From the NCBI RefSeq assembly GCF_040782645.1, contig NZ_CP160403.1, forward strand, positions 3,720,001 through 3,784,000: DNA of 64,000 nt, given 5' to 3'. Below the pieces are notes generated by a model, which saw only the letters and a program-made list of their open reading frames with translations, made no database searches and was not told where the DNA came from. Every line of letters begins with the position of its first letter. The first letter of the stretch is position 1. This DNA is from Streptomyces sp. HUAS ZL42. Lineage in GTDB: Bacteria; Actinomycetota; Actinomycetes; Streptomycetales; Streptomycetaceae. Of this stretch, positions 35,749-46,218 are shown piece after piece. The position numbers were made by a program, and so were the translations under genes.

Positions 35749-35902
35749 GGCAGCAGCGTACCCAAACACGATAGATCGCGATACCCCTGCCGCGTTCGAA
35801 CTGAGCCTTACCTCACAAGCTCGCCCTCAGCGCCAGGTTCTACGCTGGTGAGGCCCGCCAACGTCGGCGGGTCGTCGTCCGCCGAGTGAGGAATGGGCTG
35901 AG

Positions 35903-37570
<1,668 letters not shown>

Positions 37571-37660
37571 AACGCCGGGTGCGGCGGGGTGTTTCGCGCC
37601 CCGCCGCCCGTAAGGCCCAACGCCCGGAACAACCGCGCCACCGCCCGCGCTGTACCCGGC

Positions 37661-39046
37661 ATGAGCGAATACCGTATCGAGCACGACTCCATGGGCGAGG
37701 TACGTGTCCCCGCCCACGCCAAGTGGCGGGCCCAGACCCAGCGTGCCGTGGAGAACTTCCCGGTCTCCGGGCAGCGCCTCGAGCGCGCGCACATCGAGGC
37801 GCTGGCGCGGATCAAGGCAGCGGCGGCCAAGGTCAACGCCGGGCTGGGGGTGCTCGACAAGGAGATCGCGGAGGCAGTCCAGGAGGCGGCCGCCGAGGTC
37901 GCCGCCGGCACATGGGACGAGCACTTCCCCGTCGACGTGTTCCAGACCGGCTCCGGGACCTCCTCCAACATGAACACCAACGAGGTCATCGCCACCCTCG
38001 CGAGCGAGCGGCTCGGCAGGGACGTGCATCCGAACGACCACGTCAACGCCTCCCAGTCGTCCAACGACGTCTTTCCGTCCTCCATCCACATCGCCGCCAC
38101 CGCCGCCGTCACCCGTGACCTGATCCCCGCCCTCGACCACCTCGCCGCCTCCCTCGAGCGCAAGGCCGACGAGTTCGCCGACGTCGTGAAGTCCGGGCGG
38201 ACGCACCTGATGGACGCCACCCCGGTGACCCTGGGCCAGGAGTTCGGGGGGTACGCCGCCCAGGTGCGGTACGGGATCGAGCGGCTGCGGGCGTCCCTTC
38301 CGCGGCTCGCCGAGCTGCCCCTCGGGGGGACGGCGGTCGGTACCGGCATCAACACGCCCCCCGGCTTCTCCGCCGCCGTCATCGAGGAGGTCGCCCGCGT
38401 CACCGGGCTGCCGCTCACCGAGGCGCGGGACCACTTCGAGGCGCAGGGCGCCCGGGACGGCATCGTCGAGACCAGCGGGCAGCTGCGGACGATCGCCGTG
38501 TCCCTCACCAAGATCGCCAATGATCTGCGGTGGATGGCGTCGGGGCCGCGCACCGGGCTCGCCGAGATCTCCCTGCCCGATCTGCAGCCGGGGTCGTCGA
38601 TCATGCCCGGGAAGGTCAACCCCGTCATTCCGGAGGCGGTGCTGATGGTCTCCGCGCAGGTCGTCGGCAATGACGCCACCGTCGCCGCCGCCGGAGCCGC
38701 CGGCAATTTCGAGCTCAACGTCATGCTGCCGGTCATCGCCAAGAACGTGCTCGAGTCCGTCCGGCTGCTCTCCAACGTCTCCCGGCTCCTCGCCGACCGG
38801 ACCGTGGACGGGATCGTCGCCCACCGGGAGCGGGCCCGTGAGTACGCCGAGTCGTCGCCGTCCGTCGTCACCCCCCTCAACAAGTACATCGGGTACGAGG
38901 AGGCCGCCAAGGTCGCCAAGAAGGCCCTCGCGGAGCGCAGGACGATCCGTCAGGTCGTCCTCGAGAGCGGGTACGTGGAGCGCGGCGATCTGAGCCTCGA
39001 ACAGCTCGACGAGGCGCTGGATGTCCTGCGTATGACGCACCCGTAA
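37661..39046 (+). CDS. fumC: Fumarate hydratase, class II
   Basis: This 461-residue cofactor-free homotetrameric fumarase of the aspartase/fumarase superfamily has the substrate motifs [40 protein letters not shown] and the signature [11 protein letters not shown] (311-321). Together with fumB it gives two unrelated enzymes for the same TCA step, one Fe-S dependent and one not. ATG 37661 is the first codon with family-like sequence ([14 protein letters not shown]); the preceding frame is unconserved low complexity. Confidence 0.97.
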   Translation: MSEYRIEHDSMGEVRVPAHAKWRAQTQRAVENFPVSGQRLERAHIEALARIKAAAAKVNAGLGVLDKEIAEAVQEAAAEVAAGTWDEHFPVDVFQTGSGTSSNMNTNEVIATLASERLGRDVHPNDHVNASQSSNDVFPSSIHIAATAAVTRDLIPALDHLAASLERKADEFADVVKSGRTHLMDATPVTLGQEFGGYAAQVRYGIERLRASLPRLAELPLGGTAVGTGINTPPGFSAAVIEEVARVTGLPLTEARDHFEAQGARDGIVETSGQLRTIAVSLTKIANDLRWMASGPRTGLAEISLPDLQPGSSIMPGKVNPVIPEAVLMVSAQVVGNDATVAAAGAAGNFELNVMLPVIAKNVLESVRLLSNVSRLLADRTVDGIVAHRERAREYAESSPSVVTPLNKYIGYEEAAKVAKKALAERRTIRQVVLESGYVERGDLSLEQLDEALDVLRMTHP

Positions 39047-39106
39047 CCATTGGCACCCAGCGCGAGAACCGTGACGCCCACCGCAGCGTCGTATGCCTAC
39101 GGCACC

Positions 39107-39121
39107 TAATATCTGTGCATG
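39107..39121 (+). promoter_or_regulatory. -10 hexamer for a leaderless DUF402 transcript
   Basis: TAATAT (39107-39112) is a near-consensus -10 element, and the ATG at 39119 follows after six bases. Transcription would then start at or next to the A of the start codon. No Shine-Dalgarno sequence is present. Confidence 0.6.
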
Positions 39122-39808
39122 GCAGACGGTGGAGCGATGACACGAGTGGAAGCGGGACCTGCGAACCACTGGGCGCCCGGGAGTCAGATCCTGTGGCGAT
39201 ACCGGGAGAACGCGGGCGAGCGCTTCCACATCGCGCGCCCCGTCACCGTCGTACGGGACGACGAGGACCTGCTCGCCGTATGGCTGGCACCGGGCACCGA
39301 GTGTGTGAAGCCCGTGCTCGCGGACGGCACGCCCGTGCACCTGGAGCCGCTGGAGTCGCGTTACACCAGGCCGCGCACGGTGCAGCGCGACCGGTGGTTC
39401 GGCACGGGAGTGCTCAAGCTGGCGCGGCCCGGCGAGCCGTGGTCGGTGTGGCTGTTCTGGCAGCCGGGCTGGCGTTTCAAGAACTGGTACGTCAATCTTG
39501 AGGAGCCCCAGGTCCGTTGGGCCGGCGGGGTCGACTCGGAGGACCACTTTCTGGACATCTCGGTGCACCCGGACCGCAGTTGGCACTGGCGCGACGAGGA
39601 CGAGTTCGCGCAGGCCCAGCGGGACGGTCTGGTGGACGGCGGACTGGCCTGCCGGGTGCGCCGGGCGGGGCTGGCCGCGGTGCAGGTGATCCGCGACTGG
39701 GGCCCTCCGTTCTCGGAAGGCTGGCAGGACTGGCGCCCGAATCCGTCGTGGGCCGTACCGTTGCTGCCGGAGGACTGGGACCGTACGCCTGCGCACGTGT
39801 CCTCATGA
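39119..39808 (+). CDS. DUF402 (FomD-like) protein
   Basis: This 229-residue protein has the DUF402 core (about 35-190): HIARPVTVVRDDEDLLAVWL, a strand with WYVNLEEPQVRW, and DHFLDISVHPDRSWHWRDEDE, whose Asp/Glu cluster matches the divalent-metal/phosphate site of FomD-type nucleoside diphosphate or phosphonate hydrolases. The substrate is unknown. In S. coelicolor a gene of this type follows fumC as here. ATG 39119 follows a TAATAT -10 element by six bases, implying a leaderless mRNA; ATG 39137 is an alternative. Confidence 0.88.
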   Translation: MADGGAMTRVEAGPANHWAPGSQILWRYRENAGERFHIARPVTVVRDDEDLLAVWLAPGTECVKPVLADGTPVHLEPLESRYTRPRTVQRDRWFGTGVLKLARPGEPWSVWLFWQPGWRFKNWYVNLEEPQVRWAGGVDSEDHFLDISVHPDRSWHWRDEDEFAQAQRDGLVDGGLACRVRRAGLAAVQVIRDWGPPFSEGWQDWRPNPSWAVPLLPEDWDRTPAHVSS

Positions 39809-39923
39809 GACCCTTGATGCGCCCCCGGGCACGAAACGTAGGATCGTCCTCCGCAAGGGCGACAGCGGCAACTCCCGGAACAGGCGCCTAGTCTGACCGA
39901 ACGTCACCGAGGGGCGGCAGGAC

Positions 39924-40115
39924 GTGAGCGAGGGGTACGAGGGCAACACCGGCACAGGTCCCGAGGGCCGCGCCCGGTCCACCGGTGACACAGAAACAGC
40001 CTCTGACCACGCGGGAATCCCGTTCCCCGGGCACGTATTGCGGGTATCGGGATTTCGGCGGGAGGAACTGCACGCATGGCGCGCAGCCCCGGACGGACGG
40101 ATTCGACACGCGTGA
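39924..40115 (+). CDS. Doubtful small ORF overlapping the SpoIIE gene start
   Basis: This 63-codon frame starts at GTG 39924, has GGGGCGGCAGG upstream and ends inside the next gene in another frame. The product is polar with no recognisable domain. It could be a leader peptide coupled to the phosphatase gene or chance; coding evidence is weak. Confidence 0.2.
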   Translation: MSEGYEGNTGTGPEGRARSTGDTETASDHAGIPFPGHVLRVSGFRREELHAWRAAPDGRIRHA

Positions 40116-42214
40116 CGGAGCACCCCACCTCCTACGACCGCCCCCAGTCGGGCGTCGACCCCACGGACCCCCGCGGGGCGCTCCTGCATACCCCGGCACC
40201 GGCCGGCCGGTCCGGCGCGACCGCCTTACCGCCGCAGCCCGCCCAGGCCCGCGCCGGTGAGACACCGGGCACCGGATCCGGTACGACGTCGCCGTGCGGC
40301 AAGGGCAAGAACCCGGCCGGCACCGACCCCGAGCACTCCCAGCCCGCGGTCGCCGAGCCCGACACCCATCGCCCGCGGCCCGCGCCGGAGACCATCCCCG
40401 TCCAGCCGGACGGCACCGAGCAGACCCGGAAGGAGCGAGCTGCGGACGGGCAGGAGCGGCGCACCGGACAGGGACCGCCGCCCGGCCGTCCCACGCCGAT
40501 GCGGCGGGACGGGGACCGGCTGCGGTTCGTCGGCGCGGCGACCCGCAGGATCGCCCGGGGCATCGACCTGGACGAGATCGTCATGGGTCTGTGCCGGGCG
40601 ACGGTGCCCACGTTCAGCGACGCCATCCTCGTGTACCTGCGGGACCCGCTGCCGGTCGGCGACGAGCGGCCCACCGGTCCCGTCGTGCTGCGGCTGCGCC
40701 GTACCGACCGGATCCCGGAGGAGCACAGCGAGACCGGTTTCGCGTCGGTGGCGACGCCCGAGCAGCCTTCGGAGCTGCAGGAGCTGTCGGCCCTCACGGC
40801 GGAGCTGTGCGAGGTGCGGCCGGGCGGAGCCCTGGCCGAGGTGCTGCGCGGGGTGCGGCCGGTGTTCGCCGACGCACCGGCCGCGCGCGCCGCGCTTCCG
40901 GAACTCCTCGGCGAAGGCGGCGAGTTGGTCGTGCCCACCGGGCAGCGGGCGATCCTCGCCCCGCTGCGCGGGCGGCGCCGGGTGATCGGTGCCGCGGTCT
41001 TCATCCGCCGCCCCGACCGCATCCCCTTCGAGGCCGACGACCTGCTGGTGGCCGCGCAGCTCGCCACGCACAGCGCGCTCGGCATCGACAAGGCGGTGCT
41101 GTACGGGCGTGAGGCGTACATCGCCGACGAACTGCAGCGCACCATGCTCCCGGAGACGCTGCCCCGGCCGACGGGCGTGCGGCTGGCCTCGCGCTATCTG
41201 CCGGCCGCCGAGACCGCGCGGGTCGGGGGCGACTGGTACGACGCCATCCCGCTGCCGGGCAGCCGGGTCGCCCTCGTCGTCGGTGACGTCATGGGGCACT
41301 CCATGACCTCGGCGGCGATCATGGGCCAGCTGCGGACCACCGCGCAGACCCTCGCGGGGCTGGACCTGCCCCCGCAGGAGGTGCTGCACCACCTCGACGA
41401 GCAGGCCCAGCGGCTCGGTACCGACCGTATGGCGACCTGTCTGTACGCCGTCTACGACCCGGTCTCGCACCGCATCACCATCGCCAACGCCGGCCATCCG
41501 CCGCCCATTCTGCTGCACCTGGGTGGCCGGGCCGAGGTGCTGCGCGTGCCGCCGGGCGCGCCGATCGGCGTGGGCGGCGTCGACTTCGAGGCGGTGGAGC
41601 TGGACGCGCCCGCCGGGGCGACCCTGCTCCTCTACACCGACGGCCTCGTCGAGTCCCGGCTGCGGGACGTGGCGACCGGCATAGAACAGCTGCGCGAGAA
41701 GCTCGTCGCGACCGCCCAGCTCACCGGCCCCGACCATCCCCCGCCCCTCGAGGCCCTGTGCGACGAGGTGCTCGACATGCTCGGCCCGGGCGACCGGGAC
41801 GACGACATCGCGCTGCTCGCCGCCCGCTTCGACGGGATCGCGCCGAGCGATGTGGCGTACTGGTTCCTGGAGCCGGAGGAAATGGCCCCCGGCCGGGCCC
41901 GGCGGCTGGCCCGCCGGGCGCTCTCCCGCTGGGATCTGGAGGACCTCAGCGACGCCGTGGAGCTCCTGGTCAGCGAGGTCGTCACCAATGCCGTGCGCTA
42001 CGCCTCACGTCCCATCACGCTGCGGCTGCTGCGCACCGACGTGCTGCGCTGCGAGGTCGGCGACGACGTGCCGCAGCTGCCGCGGCTTCGGCAGGCGCGG
42101 GCCACGGACGAGGGCGGCCGCGGGCTGTACCTGGTGAACAAGCTGGCCCGGCGGTGGGGGGCGACCCGGCTGAGTACGGGGAAGGTGGTGTGGTTCGAGC
42201 TGAACCACGGGTGA
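40076..42214 (+). CDS. GAF-SpoIIE phosphatase with C-terminal HATPase domain
   Basis: This 712-residue regulator has a disordered Pro/Thr/Gly-rich N-terminus (about 1-140), a GAF-like sensory domain (about 150-345), a PP2C-type SpoIIE phosphatase (about 360-590) with metal ligands in GGDWYD (D386, D389), VVGDVMGHS (D404) and DDDIALL (575-581), and a HATPase domain (about 600-712) with ELLVSEVVTNAVRY and DEGGRGLYLV. It presumably dephosphorylates an anti-sigma antagonist and can also bind an anti-sigma partner. ATG 40076 has GGGAGGA upstream. Compared with the protein at 5.2 kb it lacks PAS domains. In S. coelicolor a similar gene sits next to the PBP gene, as here. Confidence 0.93.
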   Translation: MARSPGRTDSTRVTEHPTSYDRPQSGVDPTDPRGALLHTPAPAGRSGATALPPQPAQARAGETPGTGSGTTSPCGKGKNPAGTDPEHSQPAVAEPDTHRPRPAPETIPVQPDGTEQTRKERAADGQERRTGQGPPPGRPTPMRRDGDRLRFVGAATRRIARGIDLDEIVMGLCRATVPTFSDAILVYLRDPLPVGDERPTGPVVLRLRRTDRIPEEHSETGFASVATPEQPSELQELSALTAELCEVRPGGALAEVLRGVRPVFADAPAARAALPELLGEGGELVVPTGQRAILAPLRGRRRVIGAAVFIRRPDRIPFEADDLLVAAQLATHSALGIDKAVLYGREAYIADELQRTMLPETLPRPTGVRLASRYLPAAETARVGGDWYDAIPLPGSRVALVVGDVMGHSMTSAAIMGQLRTTAQTLAGLDLPPQEVLHHLDEQAQRLGTDRMATCLYAVYDPVSHRITIANAGHPPPILLHLGGRAEVLRVPPGAPIGVGGVDFEAVELDAPAGATLLLYTDGLVESRLRDVATGIEQLREKLVATAQLTGPDHPPPLEALCDEVLDMLGPGDRDDDIALLAARFDGIAPSDVAYWFLEPEEMAPGRARRLARRALSRWDLEDLSDAVELLVSEVVTNAVRYASRPITLRLLRTDVLRCEVGDDVPQLPRLRQARATDEGGRGLYLVNKLARRWGATRLSTGKVVWFELNHG

Positions 42215-42251
42215 GCGTGGGGCCTGTCGGTTCGGCCCCGCGCTCGGGAAG

Positions 42252-42291
42252 CGGAAGAGGGCGCCCGGTGATCACCGGGCGCCCTCTTCCG
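42252..42291. terminator. Perfect 40-bp palindromic bidirectional terminator
   Basis: CGGAAGAGGGCGCCCGGTGA (42252-42271) is directly followed by its exact complement TCACCGGGCGCCCTCTTCCG. It lies between the convergent SpoIIE phosphatase and PBP genes, 3 bases from the PBP stop. In RNA the centre would open to a small loop; both strands give the same hairpin. Confidence 0.9.
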
Positions 42292-42294
42292 TGC

Positions 42295-44667
42295 CTACTG
42301 CCCGTTCGGATTCAGTGGATTGCCATTGCCCGGTTCCGTCGTCGCGGGATCGGTCGGCGGCAGCGTCGTCGGCGTCTCGGTCGGTGTCTGCGTGGGCGTC
42401 TGCGTGGGCGTCTGAGTCGGTGTCCGAGTCGGTGCCTGGGTCGTCGGCTTCTGGGTCGTCGGCTCCTGGGACGGGGACGGGCTCTCCGACTTGCTCGGGC
42501 TCGTGGTCACCGTCGGCTGGACAGCGGCACCCTGGTCGGTCTGCAGGTCGAACTTGCTGACCTCGGCGGAGATCCCGAAGGTGTACGCCGCCCAGATCTG
42601 CGCCGGGTAGCCACCACCGTTGATACGGCCGGGGCTCGGGATCAGGCCGGTCGCGCCGGTCAGGGTGACCTGCGGGTGCGGAGGCTTGGCGTCCTCGCCG
42701 AACAGGCCGACCGAGGTGACCCAGTCAGGGGTGAAGCCGGTGAACCAGGCCGACTTGTTGTTGTCGGACGTACCCGTCTTGCCCGCGACCTTCTGTCCGT
42801 TGCGCTTCGGGTTGTCCCGCACGGAGGTCTTGGCCGTACCGTCGTCGACCACGCCCGTGAGGACCGAGGTGACCGAGTCGGCGGCCTCGCGGCTGATGAC
42901 CTCGTCCCCGATCGGGTCCGGGAGGTCGACCGAGCGGGTGCTGTTCTCCACCGACTTGATGATCGTCGGGGTGACCTTCTTGCCGTGGTTGTCGAGCGTG
43001 GCGTAGACGCCGGCCATCTCCAGGGGGCTCGCGCCCATGGTGCCCAGGGTCTGCGCCGGCACCGCCGGGAGCCCCTTGGTGTCCATGCCCAGGTCGCTCG
43101 CGACCTTGAGCACCTTGTCCATGCCGACGTCGACACCCAGCTGCGCGAAGACGGAGTTGACCGACTTGTTCATCGCCGTCTGCACGGTGATGTCGCCGTA
43201 GTTCTGGTCGTCCTCGTTCTCCGGGGCGAAGGCGATGTCGCTGCCCTCGACGGGGCGCTTGCTCGTACCGTCGTAGATCGTGTTCGCCGTGATCGGCTCG
43301 TCGTCCTGCGTCTTCGCGGCCTCGTCGAAGGCCGCGGCGAGGATCACCGGCTTGAACGTGGACGCGGGCTGGTAGTCCCGTCTGGTGGCGTTGTTCGTGT
43401 AGTGCTGGAGGTAGTCCACGCCGCCGTACATGGCGACGACCGCGCCGGTCTTCGGGTTGACCGAGACGGCTCCGGCCTGGACGTTGCCGTCGACGGTGCG
43501 CTTCTTCTTGTCCAGCTTGCTCGTCAGCTGCTGCTTGACGGCCTTCTCCAGCGCGGTCTGCTTCTTCTTGTCGATGTTGAGCGTGATGGTCCAGCCGCCG
43601 GCGTCGACCATCGCGTCGGCCTGCTTGGCGTCCTCGGCGGCGCCCTGGGCGACGAGCTGCTTCTTCAGCTGGCTGTTGGCCGTCTCCACCAGATAGCCGA
43701 CCTGGCCCTTGAGGCCGGCCGACGCCTTGGGCTCCTTGGGCACCGGGAACTTCATGGCGTCGCGCTCGGCCTTGTCCAGCCAGCCCTGCTCGACCATGTT
43801 GTTCAGGACGTAGTTCCAGCGTTGCTGGACCAGCTTCTTGCCGGTGTCGCTCGCGACGGCCCAGTCGTACTGGCTCGGCGCCTGCAGCAGCGCGGCGAGG
43901 TAGGCACCCTGCGCCACCGTGAGCTTGTCGGCGTCGACGCGGTAGTAGCACTGGGCGGCGGCCTGGATGCCGTAGCAGCCGCGGCCGTAGTAGCTGGTGT
44001 TGATGTAGCCGGCGAGGATGTAGTCCTTGGACTTCTGGCGGTCCAGCTTCAGCGAGATGACCAGTTCCTTCAGCTTGCGCGTGACGGTCTGGTCCTGGGT
44101 CAGGTAGTAGTTCTTGACGTACTGCTGGGTGATCGTCGAACCGCCCTGCGCGCCCTTGCCGGAGAGAGTGTTGAGCAGACCGCGCGCGGTGCCCTTCAGG
44201 TCGACGCCGGAGTCCTTGTAGAAGGTCTTGTTCTCGGCGGCGACGAAGGTGCGCTGGACGTCCTTGGGGACCTTCGCAAGGTCGACGACCTCGCGGTTGA
44301 CATCGCCCTGGCGGGTCATGACCGAGCCGTCGCTGTATTTGTAGATGTTGCTCTGGAGCTTGGCGTCGGCGTTCTCCTGGGGTATGTCGATCATCATGTA
44401 GAGCACGATGAAGGCGCCGATGCCGAGCAGGCACATACCGAGGAAGGCGCCGAGGATCTTCTTCCAGGTGAACATCCGGCGTATGAGGCTCTTGCCGTTC
44501 TTGCCGCCCTTGCCGCCCCGGCCACCCTTGGCACTCCGCCTGGCGGCCGCCCGGCCCTGGCCTATGACCGTCGGCTCGGCTTCCATGACTGCCTGCGACG
44601 AGCGGTTCCTGGGCGCCGCGCGACGACCACCACGCTGTCGCGCTCGTCTCTCTTCCGCTCGTCCCAT
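42295..44667 (-). CDS. Class A penicillin-binding protein (transglycosylase/transpeptidase)
   Basis: This 790-residue bifunctional peptidoglycan synthase has a basic cytoplasmic N-terminus and one membrane anchor (about 71-92). The GT51 glycosyltransferase (about 100-290) has catalytic E145 in AENKTFYK, GGSTITQQYVKN (from 175) and RKLKELVISLKLDR. The transpeptidase domain (about 395-700) has the active-site STFK (S436, K439), SVN (502-504) and KTGTS (630-634). The C-terminal 75 residues are Thr/Pro/Gln-rich with TPTQ repeats, probably extending through the wall. All catalytic motifs are intact. It is divergent from the PadR gene over 340 bases and ends at a bidirectional terminator. Confidence 0.96.
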   Translation of the reverse strand: MGRAEERRARQRGGRRAAPRNRSSQAVMEAEPTVIGQGRAAARRSAKGGRGGKGGKNGKSLIRRMFTWKKILGAFLGMCLLGIGAFIVLYMMIDIPQENADAKLQSNIYKYSDGSVMTRQGDVNREVVDLAKVPKDVQRTFVAAENKTFYKDSGVDLKGTARGLLNTLSGKGAQGGSTITQQYVKNYYLTQDQTVTRKLKELVISLKLDRQKSKDYILAGYINTSYYGRGCYGIQAAAQCYYRVDADKLTVAQGAYLAALLQAPSQYDWAVASDTGKKLVQQRWNYVLNNMVEQGWLDKAERDAMKFPVPKEPKASAGLKGQVGYLVETANSQLKKQLVAQGAAEDAKQADAMVDAGGWTITLNIDKKKQTALEKAVKQQLTSKLDKKKRTVDGNVQAGAVSVNPKTGAVVAMYGGVDYLQHYTNNATRRDYQPASTFKPVILAAAFDEAAKTQDDEPITANTIYDGTSKRPVEGSDIAFAPENEDDQNYGDITVQTAMNKSVNSVFAQLGVDVGMDKVLKVASDLGMDTKGLPAVPAQTLGTMGASPLEMAGVYATLDNHGKKVTPTIIKSVENSTRSVDLPDPIGDEVISREAADSVTSVLTGVVDDGTAKTSVRDNPKRNGQKVAGKTGTSDNNKSAWFTGFTPDWVTSVGLFGEDAKPPHPQVTLTGATGLIPSPGRINGGGYPAQIWAAYTFGISAEVSKFDLQTDQGAAVQPTVTTSPSKSESPSPSQEPTTQKPTTQAPTRTPTQTPTQTPTQTPTETPTTLPPTDPATTEPGNGNPLNPNGQ

Positions 44668-45007
44668 GAGTCTGCTCGCTCCGCTTCGTTCTCGGCAGTC
44701 ACATCAGTGCCTGACGCAGGTCAGCTCAGAAAGCTAACACCGCTCTCTATGTCGAAGAGGTGTCGATCCGGCGTTCCACGGACGTGAGAATCAGCACCAC
44801 GACCGCCAGGTACCGGCATATGTCCCGCTCCAAGGGAACCGACGTGCGAAAAGGGTCCAGGGTTGCCCCACCGGGCCTGTGAATTACGCCGCGCCCGTGT
44901 AGCGGAACTGTGACAATCGGCCGCCACCTGCGCTCCCGCACAGCCCGCCACGACCTACACACTCCGCGTATACATGAGGCGTATACACCATGTGTAGAGT
45001 CGTGTTC
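44668..45007. other. Divergent promoter region between the PBP and padR genes
   Basis: These 340 bases hold no convincing gene. The left end should carry the PBP promoter. The right end carries the padR operator and -10 element described separately. The middle has scattered short open frames only. Confidence 0.6.
44968..45000 (+). promoter_or_regulatory. PadR operator and -10 element of the padR-ABC operon
   Basis: Two GTATAC palindromes (44968-44973, 44981-44986) lie 13 bases apart, and TACAC-CAT-GTGTA (44984-44996) is a perfect inverted repeat. TAGAGT (44995-45000) fits a -10 hexamer, and the ATG at 45008 follows after seven bases, so the mRNA is probably leaderless. PadR dimers bind such dyads over their own promoters, so autorepression is likely. 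Confidence 0.6.
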
Positions 45008-45532
45008 ATGTCCATCGGTCACACACTTCTGGGACTCCTGGAGTCCGGGCCGCGCCACGGTTACGACCTGAAGCGGGCCTTCGACGAGAAGTTCGGTCAC
45101 GACCGGCCGCTGCACTACGGCCAGGTCTACTCGACGATGTCGCGGCTGCTGAAGAACGGGCTCGTCGAAGTCGACGGCATCGAGGCGGGCGGCGGTCCCG
45201 AGCGCAAGCGGTACGCCATCACCGACGCCGGCATCACCGACGTCGCGCGGTGGCTCGCCACGCCGGAGAAGCCGGAGCCGTACCTGCAGTCGACGTTGTA
45301 CACCAAGGTCGTCCTCGCGCTGCTCACGCACCGCGACGCGGCCGACATCCTCGACACCCAGCGCTCCGAGCACCTGCGCAGCATGCGGATCCTCACCGAC
45401 CGCAAGCGCAAGGGCGATCTCGCCGACCAGCTCGTCTGCGACCACGCACTGTTCCACCTCGAGGCCGATCTGCGCTGGCTGGAGCTGACCGCCGCGCGCC
45501 TCGACAAACTCCGAGAGGCGGTGACCGCGTGA
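45008..45532 (+). CDS. PadR-family transcriptional regulator
   Basis: This 174-residue regulator has the PadR winged helix (about 1-85: SIGHTLLGLLESGPRHGYDL, HYGQVYSTMSRLLKNGLVEV, ERKRYAITDAG) and a C-terminal helical dimerisation region. PadR proteins commonly repress adjacent drug or peptide exporters, released by the compound. Here it is the first gene of a coupled operon: its TGA overlaps the GTG of the ABC ATPase gene. ATG 45008 gives the family-typical N-terminus MSIGHTLL; the upstream ATG 44990 falls within the promoter. Confidence 0.93.
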   Translation: MSIGHTLLGLLESGPRHGYDLKRAFDEKFGHDRPLHYGQVYSTMSRLLKNGLVEVDGIEAGGGPERKRYAITDAGITDVARWLATPEKPEPYLQSTLYTKVVLALLTHRDAADILDTQRSEHLRSMRILTDRKRKGDLADQLVCDHALFHLEADLRWLELTAARLDKLREAVTA

Positions 45533-46218
45533 CTCCTCCGCCCGGTTCCCTGCTCGCGGCCGAGGGGCTGCGCAAGTCCTACGGCCCGACCACGGCGCTC
45601 GACGGCGCCGAGTTCTCCATCCATCCCGGTGAGGTCGTCGCCGTGATGGGGCCCTCCGGGTCCGGCAAGTCGACACTGCTGCACTGCCTCGCCGGCATCG
45701 TGCCGCCCGACGCCGGGTCGATCACGTACAACGGGCGCGAGATGGCGACCATGAGCGACGCCCAGCGCAGTGCGCTGCGCCGGTCCGAGTTCGGTTTCGT
45801 CTTCCAGTTCGGGCAGCTCGTACCGGAGCTGACCTGTGTGGAGAACGTGGCGCTTCCGCTGCGGCTGAGCGGCACTGCACGCAGGGAGGCCGAGCGGACC
45901 GCCCTGTCCTGGATGGAACGGCTGGAGGTCGACGACCTGCGCAAGAAGCGGCCCGGCGAGGTCTCCGGCGGTCAGGGGCAGCGGGTGGCCGTGGCGCGTG
46001 CGCTCGTCACCAGCCCGCGGGTGCTGTTCGCCGACGAGCCGACCGGCGCGCTGGACTCGCTCAACGGCGAGCGCGTGATGGAGCTGCTCACGGACGCGGC
46101 CCGGTCCACCAACGCCGCCGTCGTGCTGGTCACGCACGAGGCGCGGGTCGCCGCCTACTCCGACCGCGAGATCGTCGTACGGGACGGCAAGTCCCGGGAC
46201 ATGGAGCGCATCGTATGA
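45529..46218 (+). CDS. ABC transporter ATP-binding protein
   Basis: This 229-residue ATPase of the MacB/LolD-like group has Walker A GPSGSGKST, Q-loop VFQFGQLVPELT, signature SGGQGQR (ABC motif GEVSGGQGQRVAVARAL), Walker B VLFADEPTGALD and the H-loop VTHE. It powers the FtsX-type permease encoded next. GTG 45529 overlaps the padR stop and its own stop overlaps the permease ATG (ATGA), so all three are translationally coupled. The substrate is not evident; this group exports peptides, lipids or antibiotics, or works in envelope signalling. Confidence 0.95.
   Translation: MTPPPGSLLAAEGLRKSYGPTTALDGAEFSIHPGEVVAVMGPSGSGKSTLLHCLAGIVPPDAGSITYNGREMATMSDAQRSALRRSEFGFVFQFGQLVPELTCVENVALPLRLSGTARREAERTALSWMERLEVDDLRKKRPGEVSGGQGQRVAVARALVTSPRVLFADEPTGALDSLNGERVMELLTDAARSTNAAVVLVTHEARVAAYSDREIVVRDGKSRDMERIV

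Noticed and set aside
41758..44787. A 1009-codon plus-strand frame across the PBP gene
   Set aside because: It is the complement of a PBP with all catalytic motifs intact, so it is a codon-bias shadow.
44721..45676. Minus-strand frames across the padR region
   Set aside because: They are antisense to padR and the start of the ABC ATPase gene, with no domain features.
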